The position numbers were made by a program, and so were the translations under genes. A stretch of DNA of 64,000 bases from Bacillota bacterium (lineage in GTDB: Bacteria > Bacillota > Sulfobacillia > JAJYWN01): NCBI GenBank assembly GCA_021791495.1, contig JAJYWN010000056.1:1-64000 (forward strand), written 5' to 3'. Shown here in pieces: positions 34,101 through 41,622 of the stretch. The notes beneath the pieces are model-generated. The model was not told the DNA's origin and made no database searches. It was given only the letters and a program-made list of their open reading frames with translations. How positions within the stretch are numbered: position 1 is the stretch's first letter; every line of letters begins with the position of its first letter.

Positions 34101-35339
34101 CTGACGGTCAACGCCAGCACCCTGGCCAGCGTGGCTCTGAAGTCCGACCGCTCGGGCATCGCGGCCGACGGCGCCAGCACGGCGACCATCACCGCCGTGG
34201 GCTACGACGCCTATGGCAACACCGTGACCCCGTCTGAAGTGGTTACCCTGTCCTACTCGCCGACGAGCACCTACGGCACCCTCGTTGGGAACGCCAATGT
34301 CGACGGTTCGGCCAGCGGCACCTTCACTGCTAGCATGGCTCCTGGTACCGTGACCTTCTCCGGCACGGCTACCACGGCCGGCGTGACGGTCGCTCCGGTG
34401 ACCATCACGACCTACATCCCGGTGACGGCTTACAGCCTGCGGTTCCAGACCCTGACCGCGGCCACCGCCGGCACGGCGAAGAGCGTCAAGGTTGAGCTCC
34501 TCGACTACAACGGCAACGTCCTGACCGGCAACACGGGTACGTCCATCGCGCTGGCCCAGAACTCCGGTGGTCACGCGACGTTCGTTACCCCGCAGAACAC
34601 GGCCAACGGCGTAGCCACGTTCTCTCTGACGGATAACACGGCTGAGACCCTGACCCTCACGGCGTCGGCGGCCGGCCTTGTGTCCGGCACCACCAGCCTG
34701 GGTGTGAACGCCGCGGCGGCCGACCACTACGTGATCGCCGGCAGCCCGACCTGGATCACGGCTGACGGTATCGCTCAGTCCGTGCTCTCCATCAAGATCG
34801 TGGACGCCTACGGGAACACGGTCACCACCGCCAATGGTTCGATGACCCTGGCCAACAGCGCTACCGCCTCTGGCGCGCTGAACACCACCAGTGTCACCAT
34901 CTCCAGCGGCGTGAACAGCAACATCGTTATCCTGACGTCCAAGACCGTGGTTGGCTCCCCGGTCATCAGTGGCACGATCAGCGGCATCACCTTGGCCACT
35001 CCGGCAGCCAATGTCAACGCCACTATCAGCGTGGGTACCTCCGCCGCGACCTTGAACGTCACCGCTCCGGCCGACGTCAATGCGGGCAGCGCCTTCAACG
35101 CCACCGTCACCGCGGTTGATGCTGTTGGCAACACGGTGCCCAACTACGTAGGCACGGTCCACTTCACCTCGACTGATGGCGCGGCGACCCTGCCCGCGGA
35201 CTACACCTTCGTGCAGTCCGACGCCGGCTCACACGCCTTCAGCGTGACGCTGGGCACCGCTGGTGCGCAGACTGTGACTGGGACCGACACGGTCACCGCT
35301 ACCATCACTGGCACCAGCAGCGCCATCACGGTTCACTAA
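31110..35339 (+). CDS. Second S-layer-like protein: SLH domains plus Ig-like repeats
   Basis: 1,409 residues. The signal peptide is identical in protein sequence to that of the 16377 gene. Three SLH domains follow (FPDGTFKPAATITRAQMAAV, VPATHWASGYVN, APATRGDVAIM), then Ig-like domains in the same order as the 16377 protein. The two are colinear to about residue 1,307 (ITLATPAAN), after which this one has only about 102 residues (VTAPADVNAGSAFNATVTAV...). The start is the ATG at 31110: AAAGGAGGAT precedes it and the signal peptide begins there. It is probably an alternative or co-expressed S-layer subunit. Confidence 0.88.
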   Translation: MRRFKKLFVTILVVATILGTASAFTSAASLLDVEGTKYADSVGQLVGIGVIQGFPDGTFKPAATITRAQMAAVMVRSLGFDSLATASKGATPFSDVPATHWASGYVNVAYNKSIINGMGDGTFHPEDPVTYAQAITMLVRATGHAGEVVGAWPTGYVEVAQKLGLTSNVDFSSTAPATRGDVAIMTDTAVFTVTDPTSGASLAWSVFKLDAYKPDKTAPVITLTSPTAGQVNATTATVSGSVSEAATVKVNGTAVTLGAGNSFTTTVDLANGDNTIKVEAVDAYSNAATPVTVVVTRVGDAASVSLTPSSANVVAGGTQAFVGKVLDANGLALTGATITYTVDKGTIAADGTYTAPTTMGTATVTATAGTLSATATVTITAGELKTVTVSPAPPDLAAGQTLTFTAKGYDANNNEVAITPVWSVDNNGVISTAGVFAGAAGTYTVTATVGSLSGTATANVAGAAAKVTLTASKTTIKANGTSVSTITATLQDANGNTVVGDSASKVTFTKVGPGTLPATTQLTLAAGVASIDLTSTTTTGIARVTGTSNLPGVTGSYVDVTLAAQTVTQVKTSVDLAQVSADAATVATVSATLADEDGVKVTSATNVVTFNVSGTDYFTVLTADGDANTAGYQVTAVGGVATFQVRSKAVPGAISITASATGLTSDAGRTINSVATGPSAKLVIVGPLTSMATYAGADTTKMMAVKVQVQDYQGNVVTSNSVTAVTLTATENGTGGASTTINGGATQTVSQGQITFYVKDTESESVDFTAAAAGLTSAAKVTGSFIPGDPAEVAVVSVTPGSISADGVATAVVKAAIRDANHNVVPTATNLVTFSRTAGTATTLPSTLAVNAVNGYATITVTSKTTPDAVGDTFDATAVASDGTTALTNVAEANAFGTNKVNTVLFGMPNNLNVVVSGTATAGTAKDVMVQVRDYLNQVITNNNSASITLSVDGSASVAANPVTVVNGVATFSITDTKAETVNITANGLGLTQATGTLTVNASTLASVALKSDRSGIAADGASTATITAVGYDAYGNTVTPSEVVTLSYSPTSTYGTLVGNANVDGSASGTFTASMAPGTVTFSGTATTAGVTVAPVTITTYIPVTAYSLRFQTLTAATAGTAKSVKVELLDYNGNVLTGNTGTSIALAQNSGGHATFVTPQNTANGVATFSLTDNTAETLTLTASAAGLVSGTTSLGVNAAAADHYVIAGSPTWITADGIAQSVLSIKIVDAYGNTVTTANGSMTLANSATASGALNTTSVTISSGVNSNIVILTSKTVVGSPVISGTISGITLATPAANVNATISVGTSAATLNVTAPADVNAGSAFNATVTAVDAVGNTVPNYVGTVHFTSTDGAATLPADYTFVQSDAGSHAFSVTLGTAGAQTVTGTDTVTATITGTSSAITVH

Positions 35340-35377
35340 GGCGCACGGGTAAGAACAATCAACAACGGGCGTAAACG

Positions 35378-35414
35378 AGACGGGCGGCTCCCTCGGGGGG
35401 CCGCCCGTCTTTCA
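35378..35414 (+). terminator. Rho-independent terminator of the second S-layer-like gene
   Basis: The stem AGACGGGCGGC / GCCGCCCGTCT, with a TCCCTCGGGGG-type loop, ends in TTT about 40 bp past the stop codon. Confidence 0.85.
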
Positions 35415-35548
35415 GTACGGGAGCGGCCTCTTCCAAGACAAAGCAGCGCGCGTACCAGGGACAAGCCCCCACAAACCCGCCGGCGCCCTCGAAACTATTG
35501 GCATAACCCCCAACACGGTGGTCAACCCCGCCACCTTCCCCTAGCATC
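35415..35548 (+). other. Gene-free segment between two strong terminators
   Basis: No coding frame was recognised. Because a second strong hairpin with a T-rich tail ends it, the segment may be transcribed as a short RNA or form the top of a leader for the 35766 gene. Confidence 0.3.
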
Positions 35549-35550
35549 GC

Positions 35551-35592
35551 CGCCAAGGCACCGTCAGGAAGACGGTGCCTTGGCGTTTCTTG
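35551..35592 (+). terminator. Second strong terminator or attenuator hairpin
   Basis: A 14-bp perfect stem, CGCCAAGGCACCGT / ACGGTGCCTTGGCG, with the loop CAGGAAG is followed by TTTCTT. It stands alone about 210 bp after the S-layer-like gene and about 175 bp before the next start codon. Confidence 0.75.
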
Positions 35593-35765
35593 GATAAGAC
35601 AGCGTCCTGGCATCGCCACAAATGTGCAGAGTAATGGCAGTGTCTGCTGGTTCTCCCTGGCAGGCGGTGGACTCCGAAACGCTGCCTCCACCCTCACAAT
35701 CCCGGCGCCTCAGGCGAAGGCTTTTATTGCGCGGAGTCTTAGCACAAGGAGGTTCTAGACTGAGC

Positions 35766-37583
35766 ATGAGGATCAAGAAATCTATGGCGATAGTGGCCCT
35801 GGTGATGATGCTGGTAAGCACGTTCGCCGGGACCGCCGTCTTCGCCGAGGGAAGGTACGGCGGCGGCCAACAGGGCGACCAGGCCGGCGGCGAAGGCGGG
35901 CGGGCCGGAAGCGTCGCCTTCCTCCGCTTCAAGGACATGGACGAACAGCCCTGGGCCGAAGCTTCTATCGCGAAGATGAACGCTCGCGGTATCATCAGGG
36001 GTTACGAGGATGGCACCTTCCAGGGCAATAAGCCTGTGACCCGTGCCGAATTGGCTGCCTTGGCCGTTCGCCTGGTCAACAAAGAGGCCCAAGCGCTGGC
36101 CCTCAGCAACCCGGCCCTGAGCTTCACCGATATGATGTCCATCGCCCTGTGGGCACGCCCCTACATCGCCCTCGCGGTGATGGATGGCCTCATGGCTGGG
36201 GCCCTTGAGGACGGCCGCAAGGTCTTCCAGGCCAACAAGCCGGCCACCCGCCTCGAGGTCGCGGTCATCATGGTCCGGGCCCTTGGCCTTGAGGACCAGG
36301 CGAAAGCCGTCACCACTCCGCTGACCTTCGCGGACACCGACAAGATCCCGACCTGGGCCGCCGGCTACGTCGCCGTGGCCGTGCAGAAGGGCATCGTGAC
36401 GGGCTATCCGGATAACACCTTCCAGCCGAACAAGCCCGTGACCCGTGCCGAGATGGCGGCTTTCCTTGACCGCACCGACGACAACATGAATGACGCTACC
36501 GTCGTCAGCGAAGTGCGCGGCGTCATCAAGAGTGTCAGCACGGCGCCGGCCTCCATTACCTTGACCGTGCGCGGCGCCGACCAGACCATCCGGTTGGTCG
36601 ATAACGCGGTCATCTACCTGAACAAGCAGCCGGCCGCTCTGGCCGACCTGAAGGCCGGGGACCACGCCGTGGTCGTGAAGAACTCCGACGGCATGGGCGT
36701 TTATGTGGGCGCCAAGCGGGAAGACGGCGAAGACGGGGAGGGGAACGCGCGGCAGCCCATCGCCGGCCTCGACGTGACCTTCTCCACCGACAAGGATTCC
36801 TACCAGCTGGCGGCGGACACCGCCACCTTCACCTTGACCATAAGGAACACCACTGCCCAGCCCATCAACCTGGAGTTCGCCAGCGGGCAGAGCTTCGACT
36901 TCACCGTGAGCAAGGGTGACGACATGGTCTGGCAGTGGTCCCACGGCCAGGCGTTCACGCAGATCGTGAGCCAGATGACCTTGGCCTCGGCCGAGACCAA
37001 GACGTACACTGGCACCTGGGATCTGAAGAACAATGACGGCCAGGCGGTCGAGGCCGGCACCTACCAGGTCAATGGCTGGATTACGGCCCATCTCCAGGGT
37101 TCAGCGCAGAAACCGGCGGCCCCCGCGCCCAAGGAAATCACGGTCGTCGCCGCCTCTACAACTCCGCCGCCGCCCGCCCCGAGCACCATTGAAGAGCTGA
37201 CGGTCAGCGTGGCCACGAATAAGACCAGCTACGTTCCGGTCGAAAACGTGATTATGAGCATCACGCTCACCAACACCACCGGCAGCGACATCGTGATCGA
37301 AGCGCCCACGGCCCAGCAGTACGACCTGATCGTGAAGAAGGACGGTCAAAAGGTCTGGCAGTGGTCTGACGGTCGCACCTTCGCCCAGACGGCGACCATC
37401 CTGACCATCCTGGCGAACCAGTCGGTCAGCTTCAACGAAACCTGGAACCAGAACGACACCGCCGGGCAGGCGGCCGGCGTGGGTACCTACACCGTGGAAG
37501 GTTCGGTGGTAGGGCACGCGGCTAATGGAAGTGCGACTCCGGCCGTGCCGGCGGCGGTGACCTTCGCGGTGGCGCAGCCGTAG
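35766..37583 (+). CDS. SLH protein with two BsuPI-like domains
   Basis: 605 residues. The signal peptide RIKKSMAIVALVMMLVSTFAGTAVFA is followed by three SLH domains: GYEDGTFQGNKPVTRAELAA, ...FQANKPATRLEVAVIMVRAL, and GYPDNTFQPNKPVTRAEMAA. Two carry the canonical TRAE. A small beta region (ITLTVRGADQTIRLVDNAVI) leads to two similar about 110-residue domains (about 375-470 and 500-600), both with 'VWQWS.G..F' and a 'GTW/ETW...G.Y.V.G' ending. These match the BsuPI intracellular-protease-inhibitor fold. AAGGAGGT lies 12 bases before the ATG. Wall-anchored BsuPI domains might restrain extracellular proteases, which is an inference. Confidence 0.82.
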   Translation: MRIKKSMAIVALVMMLVSTFAGTAVFAEGRYGGGQQGDQAGGEGGRAGSVAFLRFKDMDEQPWAEASIAKMNARGIIRGYEDGTFQGNKPVTRAELAALAVRLVNKEAQALALSNPALSFTDMMSIALWARPYIALAVMDGLMAGALEDGRKVFQANKPATRLEVAVIMVRALGLEDQAKAVTTPLTFADTDKIPTWAAGYVAVAVQKGIVTGYPDNTFQPNKPVTRAEMAAFLDRTDDNMNDATVVSEVRGVIKSVSTAPASITLTVRGADQTIRLVDNAVIYLNKQPAALADLKAGDHAVVVKNSDGMGVYVGAKREDGEDGEGNARQPIAGLDVTFSTDKDSYQLAADTATFTLTIRNTTAQPINLEFASGQSFDFTVSKGDDMVWQWSHGQAFTQIVSQMTLASAETKTYTGTWDLKNNDGQAVEAGTYQVNGWITAHLQGSAQKPAAPAPKEITVVAASTTPPPPAPSTIEELTVSVATNKTSYVPVENVIMSITLTNTTGSDIVIEAPTAQQYDLIVKKDGQKVWQWSDGRTFAQTATILTILANQSVSFNETWNQNDTAGQAAGVGTYTVEGSVVGHAANGSATPAVPAAVTFAVAQP

Positions 37584-37624
37584 CCTAACAGTCTCCCGGC
37601 ATCTGATAGAGGTAAGACTGCGGG

Positions 37625-37666
37625 AACAAGCTGAGCGGGGCCCCACTGGGCCCCGCTCAGCTTGTT
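37625..37666. terminator. Terminator-like hairpin between convergent genes
   Basis: A perfect 19-bp stem, AACAAGCTGAGCGGGGCCC / GGGCCCCGCTCAGCTTGTT, around CACT. It lacks a clear T-run on the plus strand but sits where both convergent SLH transcripts should end. Confidence 0.7.
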
Positions 37667-37746
37667 ACAGGTAAACAAGCCCCAGGCACTGCCCATCGGC
37701 AGGCCCGGGGCCTGTGAATCCGGCGAACTAATCTGTCGAGAAGACG

Positions 37747-38415
37747 CTACTTGGTAGCGCCAAGAATGCGGTCGATCAGAATGGCAATCTGTGCCTTTGT
37801 AAGGATAGCGTCGGGACGGAAGGTCTTATCCTCATATCCTTTGAAGATCCCGAGATCATAGAGAGCTTTAAGAATACCGAGGTCTTCCTGTGATTGTACC
37901 TTATACATGTCCATGAAAGGATAGTTCGCGGCGGTCACGGGAGCCGGTGTGACGCCCAGAGCCTTGGCCAACATCCGCGCCACATCCATGCGGCTCATGT
38001 CCTTGTCGGCCGTGGTGGAGGAAGAAACGATTCCCGCGTCCTTGGCCTTCTGCATGGCTTGCTGCGGAGTGTCGGTCTTTGAGGCGATGCCGAGGACCCT
38101 CGCGAAGACGGCCACACCTTCATCATTCTTCAGCTTCGCTTCAGGATGGAAATTCCCATCGGCCTCAGGCTTAAGGAGTCCCGCCTGGACGATGACCGTG
38201 ATGGAACCAGCCGCCCAGTCGGTTGGCTTCACGTCCTTGATCCCCGCCTGCTGCAGGTCCTGCTGAATCTGCACGACCGGCTTGTTCACGCCCTGCGCCT
38301 GCTGGTCGCCATACACCGCACCCGGTACGGTTGGAGCGGCCAAGACGGTACCCGACACAAGCGCCAAGATACTGAAGACACAAATCAACGCTACAAACCG
38401 ACGCCCGGTTCTCAT
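37747..38415 (-). CDS. Small secreted SLH-domain protein
   Basis: 222 residues. The signal peptide RTGRRFVALICVFSILALVSGTVLAAP is followed by SLH-like repeats: IKDVKPTDWAAGSITVIVQA with LKPEADGNFHPEAKLKNDEG, a middle repeat ending DKDMSRMDVARMLAKALGV, and YDLGIFKGYEDKTFRPDAIL with TKAQIAILIDRIL. The TRAE-type motif is replaced by KNDE, SRMD and TKAQ, so wall-polymer binding may be weak. The protein is little more than an SLH unit. Confidence 0.72.
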   Translation of the reverse strand: MRTGRRFVALICVFSILALVSGTVLAAPTVPGAVYGDQQAQGVNKPVVQIQQDLQQAGIKDVKPTDWAAGSITVIVQAGLLKPEADGNFHPEAKLKNDEGVAVFARVLGIASKTDTPQQAMQKAKDAGIVSSSTTADKDMSRMDVARMLAKALGVTPAPVTAANYPFMDMYKVQSQEDLGILKALYDLGIFKGYEDKTFRPDAILTKAQIAILIDRILGATK

Positions 38416-38492
38416 TTCCGATATCCCCTCCCCGCAATACTTGAGCCAAGCATTCTAGGCTTTCCCAGCATTTCCTCCAGGAATCCAAGGAA

Positions 38493-39452
38493 TTACCACG
38501 AGGTTCGCAGCCTCCGAATGACAGCCGCCGCCAAGGCGCGCGTGGCCGGCCCGTCCGCTTGGAAGGAGTCCCCCCAGAAGTCGCCAACGAGCCCAGCCTG
38601 TACGGTGAAGTCCACGTCGGCCCGCGCCCATCCCGGGATCCGGTCGCTATCGGCGAAAGCCTTGACCGGCGCCGCCGCTCCGCCCGCGCCCACGAGCGCG
38701 CCGCCCGCCTTCTCCCGCAAGGCCCGCGCCGCGATGACCGTCACCTGCGCCCGCGTCACCGGATCACCGGCGCGGAAAGTCCCATCCTCAAACCCCTTGA
38801 TCAGCCCGTGGGCCACGGCCACGGCCACGTACCCGCGGGCCCACTCGGGGACCGCCGCGGCATCCCCGAAAGCGAGCGCCGGCGCGGCATCCGGCGCCAG
38901 GCCCAGCCCCGCCACCACCAGCTTGGCGAACTGGGCGCGCGTCAGCGTCAACTCCGGACCGAACTCGTCATCCCCGATGCCGTTCACCACCTCGAGGGTG
39001 GCCAGCATCTCAATATCCCGCCGCGCCCAGTGGTCGGCGATGTCCTTGAAAGTCCTGGTAGTGCGGAAGACCGACGCCTCGACCGCAAGCTCCGTGCCCT
39101 CCAAGGTCACGACGATCCGGTTCGCCCCCGGCCGCAGCGGCACCGCGTACTTGTACACCGCCATGCTCGGCCCGGCGATGACCCGGGCCACCAACTCGTC
39201 GTTGGCGGCGATGGCGGCGATCTTCCCGATCGGCGCCGTGCCGCGCACGAAGATGGTATCCTGGTCGGTGGACGGGGGTGTGTATCCTAAAGTCAAGAAG
39301 GGCTCGGGCGCCACCACAGGCACCGGCACAGGCGCCGGCGGGGATGCCGGGCCCTCAGCGAAAGCCGAGGTCACAAGACCTGACAGAAGCGTCATGACCA
39401 ACACGAGGAACACCAGCGCGCGCCGGATGGGCATCCTCTCACTCACTTCCAA
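38493..39452 (-). CDS. Secreted protein with N-terminal beta domain and three SLH domains
   Basis: About 319 residues. The signal peptide (RRALVFLVLVMTLLSGLVTSAFA) and a Pro-rich spacer lead to a beta-rich domain (about 60-130, GANRIVVTLEGTELAVEASV). Three SLH domains follow: IADHWARRDIEMLA...LTLTRAQFAKLV, VPEWARGYVAVAVA...GDPVTRAQVTVI, and IPGWARADVDFTVQA...GPATRALAAAVI. The start is a TTG at 39452 or, better spaced from GGAG, the GTG at 39446. It lies just downstream of the HigA-like gene. Confidence 0.72.
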   Translation of the reverse strand: MEVSERMPIRRALVFLVLVMTLLSGLVTSAFAEGPASPPAPVPVPVVAPEPFLTLGYTPPSTDQDTIFVRGTAPIGKIAAIAANDELVARVIAGPSMAVYKYAVPLRPGANRIVVTLEGTELAVEASVFRTTRTFKDIADHWARRDIEMLATLEVVNGIGDDEFGPELTLTRAQFAKLVVAGLGLAPDAAPALAFGDAAAVPEWARGYVAVAVAHGLIKGFEDGTFRAGDPVTRAQVTVIAARALREKAGGALVGAGGAAAPVKAFADSDRIPGWARADVDFTVQAGLVGDFWGDSFQADGPATRALAAAVIRRLRTSW

Positions 39453-39525
39453 TGACTCCGCTTGGCTCCCTACTTGGCAATCAGAGCCATTGGGCCTCGT
39501 TCGGCGGTGGGCCGGGCTTCACCTG

Positions 39526-40047
39526 CTACCGGCCGCCGACCTCACCAGGCTCCGGAGCGAGAGAGCGGGCCAGGCACGCCTGATAACTGCGATCAAGGGT
39601 GAGCCACATCCGCGCCGGCGCCCCCGTGAAGCGTTCGAGCTTCCTGGCCATCCAGGGGGTGAGCCGTTCGGCTCCCTCAAGGAAACGACCGGCCGCGTCC
39701 TCCGACAGGCCGAGGACCCGGGCCACCGCACCTTCTATCGTTTCGCCGGGCCGCAGGGTCGGCGGGTAGCTGTTCAGGAGAAGTCTACCGGGAGAAATCG
39801 CCAGGACACCGACACCGACGCGCTCCTCAATCGTCACTTGCGCAAACCCCCATACCGCGAGGCCAATTCGAGGTGGAAGCAGATGCCAGGAAAGTGCTCT
39901 AAAGGTTCTGGGGAACAGCGAAATCTCCTTCCACATGGCATTGATAGGGAACAAACCGCTCGACAGGAAAGCTAGAACGGTGTCGAAGGGCGGCGCCCGG
40001 CGGCATCTGGCGGCGCCCGACGCGGCATCGCGCCGCTTCTCCCGCAC
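39526..40047 (-). CDS. HigA/XRE-like helix-turn-helix protein, start uncertain
   Basis: The last about 75 residues look like HigA-type antitoxin domains: RPGETIEGAVARVLGLSEDA, FLEGAERLTPWMARKLERFT, GAPARMWLTLDRSYQA. This is the usual 'PGE...L...LGLS...L.G...IT..MA..L...TG.....WL.LQ..Y' pattern. The upstream part shows no conservation-type features and has no ribosome site, so the true start is probably well inside. No HigB-type toxin gene lies next to it. It could be an orphan antitoxin, a solitary regulator or a remnant. Confidence 0.5.
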   Translation of the reverse strand: MREKRRDAASGAARCRRAPPFDTVLAFLSSGLFPINAMWKEISLFPRTFRALSWHLLPPRIGLAVWGFAQVTIEERVGVGVLAISPGRLLLNSYPPTLRPGETIEGAVARVLGLSEDAAGRFLEGAERLTPWMARKLERFTGAPARMWLTLDRSYQACLARSLAPEPGEVGGR

Positions 40048-40119
40048 GGCCGAGGCAGGATTTCCCTGCGCTCAAGGGAAAGGAGTCTCAAAGACCATGT
40101 GACAAACGGGAGACCAAGA

Positions 40120-40842
40120 ATGGCGAGCGACCTGATCGACCTCCACGCCCACATCCTGCCCGGCCTCGACGACGGCCCGGCGACCATGGTTGAAGCCCTT
40201 GAGCTGGTGAAACAGGCGGAACGGATCGGCGTCGGCACCATCGTGGCCTCCCCGCATGCCTTCGACGGTGTCCACGAGAACACCCGGGAGAAGGTATTGG
40301 AGGCCACCGCGGCCTTGACCCGCGCCCTGACCGACGCCGGCTCGCGGGTCCGGGTGCTTCCCGGAATGGAGCTGTACCTGGGGCCCGATCTCCCCGAGGC
40401 CCTCCGGGTGGGCACGGCCATGGGGCTCAATGACTCCAAGAATGTCCTCGTCGAACTCCCCGGAATCGCCGTGCAGCGCTATGTGGACACCCTCCTGTTC
40501 CAGCTGACCTTGGCCGGCTACATCCCGGTGATCAACCACCCGGAACGCAGCCCCCTGGTGCAAAGAAGCCTCCAGGTCTACGAGAACTGGGTGCACATCG
40601 GCTGCCTGGGGCTGGTCACGGCCCCGAGCCTGTTAGGGCTGTTCGGGCCGTCGACACAGCGCACGGCCGAACTCCTCCTCCGACGCGGCCTGGCCCACGG
40701 GGTGGCCAGCGACGTCCATCGGCTATCAGGCACCACCGGCGGTCCAGGGGCACGCGGCCGTTCCTACAGCCCCGAGGTGGTCGCCGCCCTGAGCAGGGGC
40801 CAGGCCAGCCAACGGGAGTATCTACACTCGATCGCGGGCTAA
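40120..40842 (+). CDS. CpsB/YwqE-type PHP-fold protein tyrosine phosphatase
   Basis: 240 residues with PHP-domain metal ligands: DLHAHILPGLDDGP at the N-terminus, ASPHAF, a central MELYLGPDL (Glu), INHPER, and ASDVHR. This matches Mn-dependent CpsB phosphatases, which remove phosphate from the Tyr cluster of BY-kinases and so tune capsule or exopolysaccharide export. Two BY-kinases with Tyr-rich tails lie just downstream, which supports the role. The ATG at 40120 has ACGGGAGA before it; an in-frame GTG 21 bp upstream lacks such a site. Confidence 0.88.
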   Translation: MASDLIDLHAHILPGLDDGPATMVEALELVKQAERIGVGTIVASPHAFDGVHENTREKVLEATAALTRALTDAGSRVRVLPGMELYLGPDLPEALRVGTAMGLNDSKNVLVELPGIAVQRYVDTLLFQLTLAGYIPVINHPERSPLVQRSLQVYENWVHIGCLGLVTAPSLLGLFGPSTQRTAELLLRRGLAHGVASDVHRLSGTTGGPGARGRSYSPEVVAALSRGQASQREYLHSIAG

Positions 40843-40988
40843 CATCCCGGTCCGTCGCGAAATCTGTCGAACTCGGTCGAGACGAAGCGGAAGGGAAGCT
40901 CTCCCAAAAGAAGAATCTCAAGCCCACCTCCCCAAAACCAGGAGGAAGCCAAAGCCGACGCTGAGCCAAGAGAGGTTGGGAAAGCGAG

Positions 40989-41468
40989 ATGCCACGCCCC
41001 GGCTGCAGTTTCCGTACCCTCATCACGCCACTGCCTCGGGAAGAAGCGGTCCTAGTTCGGAGGAAGCTCGCCCTTCTCTGGCGAATCCTGGCCGCGGAAC
41101 GCCGCACCTACCAATCACGCACTTACCGGCTCGTCACCGCCGCGCCCTCCCGCGCCCTGAAGGAGTTCTACTTTGGGCCGCGGATGCTGATCGTCCTTGA
41201 GCCCTACGATGCGCACAGCCCGGAAGCCATTGATCTGGCGGTCAGTCTCCTTGACCAGGAGCAGGGCCCCCCTTGGGAACGCCAAACGTTCCTCCTGGTC
41301 AGCAAAGACTCCAGAGTGCGGGAGAAAGTGTCAGGGTACACACCACAGCATGGTCTCAGGAAGATCGTCGTCCCCATGAGCTATCAGGAGCTGTCCATCA
41401 GCACTTCAAGGTCTCTGTTCCGGCGGTTGGAGGAGTGCGTCTATGCCCCAAGGGTAGGCGCCTTGTAG
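40989..41468 (+). CDS. Hypothetical protein, possibly truncated
   Basis: 159 residues, soluble and rich in Arg. It contains REEAVLVRRKLALLWRILAA, RTYRLVTAAPSRALKEFYFG, PRMLIVLEPYDAHSPEAIDL, FLLVSKDSRVREKVSGYTPQ and RKIVVPMSYQEL. From memory, the '...SKD..VREKV.GYTPQ..LRKIVVP.SY.EL' part resembles the N-terminal region of larger ATP-binding proteins. If so, this is a stand-alone or 3'-truncated piece ending at VYAPRVGAL. It sits between the CpsB-type phosphatase and the first kinase but shows no obvious link to polysaccharide synthesis. Confidence 0.45.
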   Translation: MPRPGCSFRTLITPLPREEAVLVRRKLALLWRILAAERRTYQSRTYRLVTAAPSRALKEFYFGPRMLIVLEPYDAHSPEAIDLAVSLLDQEQGPPWERQTFLLVSKDSRVREKVSGYTPQHGLRKIVVPMSYQELSISTSRSLFRRLEECVYAPRVGAL

Positions 41469-41622
41469 ACCGCCCTATGGACGCCCCACCTGCCCCCGCA
41501 CCGCCTTCACAATCCCACCTCCGCCCCTGAGACCCGCCGCCGCCCGCACTGCTGACACAACAGTGGCAAGAATGGTAGAATGAGTCTATACGCTTAGCAG
41601 GGGTTTTTCCTGGGGGTTCGGG

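Noticed and set aside
31416-35162. A 1,248-codon open frame antisense to the second S-layer-like gene
   Set aside because: It is the mirror of a GC-rich repetitive gene, consists of Gly/Arg/Asp/His-rich low-complexity text and has no domain; the sense frame has a signal peptide, SLH and Ig-like domains.
38146-39975. A 609-codon plus-strand open frame
   Set aside because: It crosses two minus-strand SLH genes and part of the HigA-like gene; its translation is Ser/Pro/Ala/Arg-rich shadow sequence without domains.
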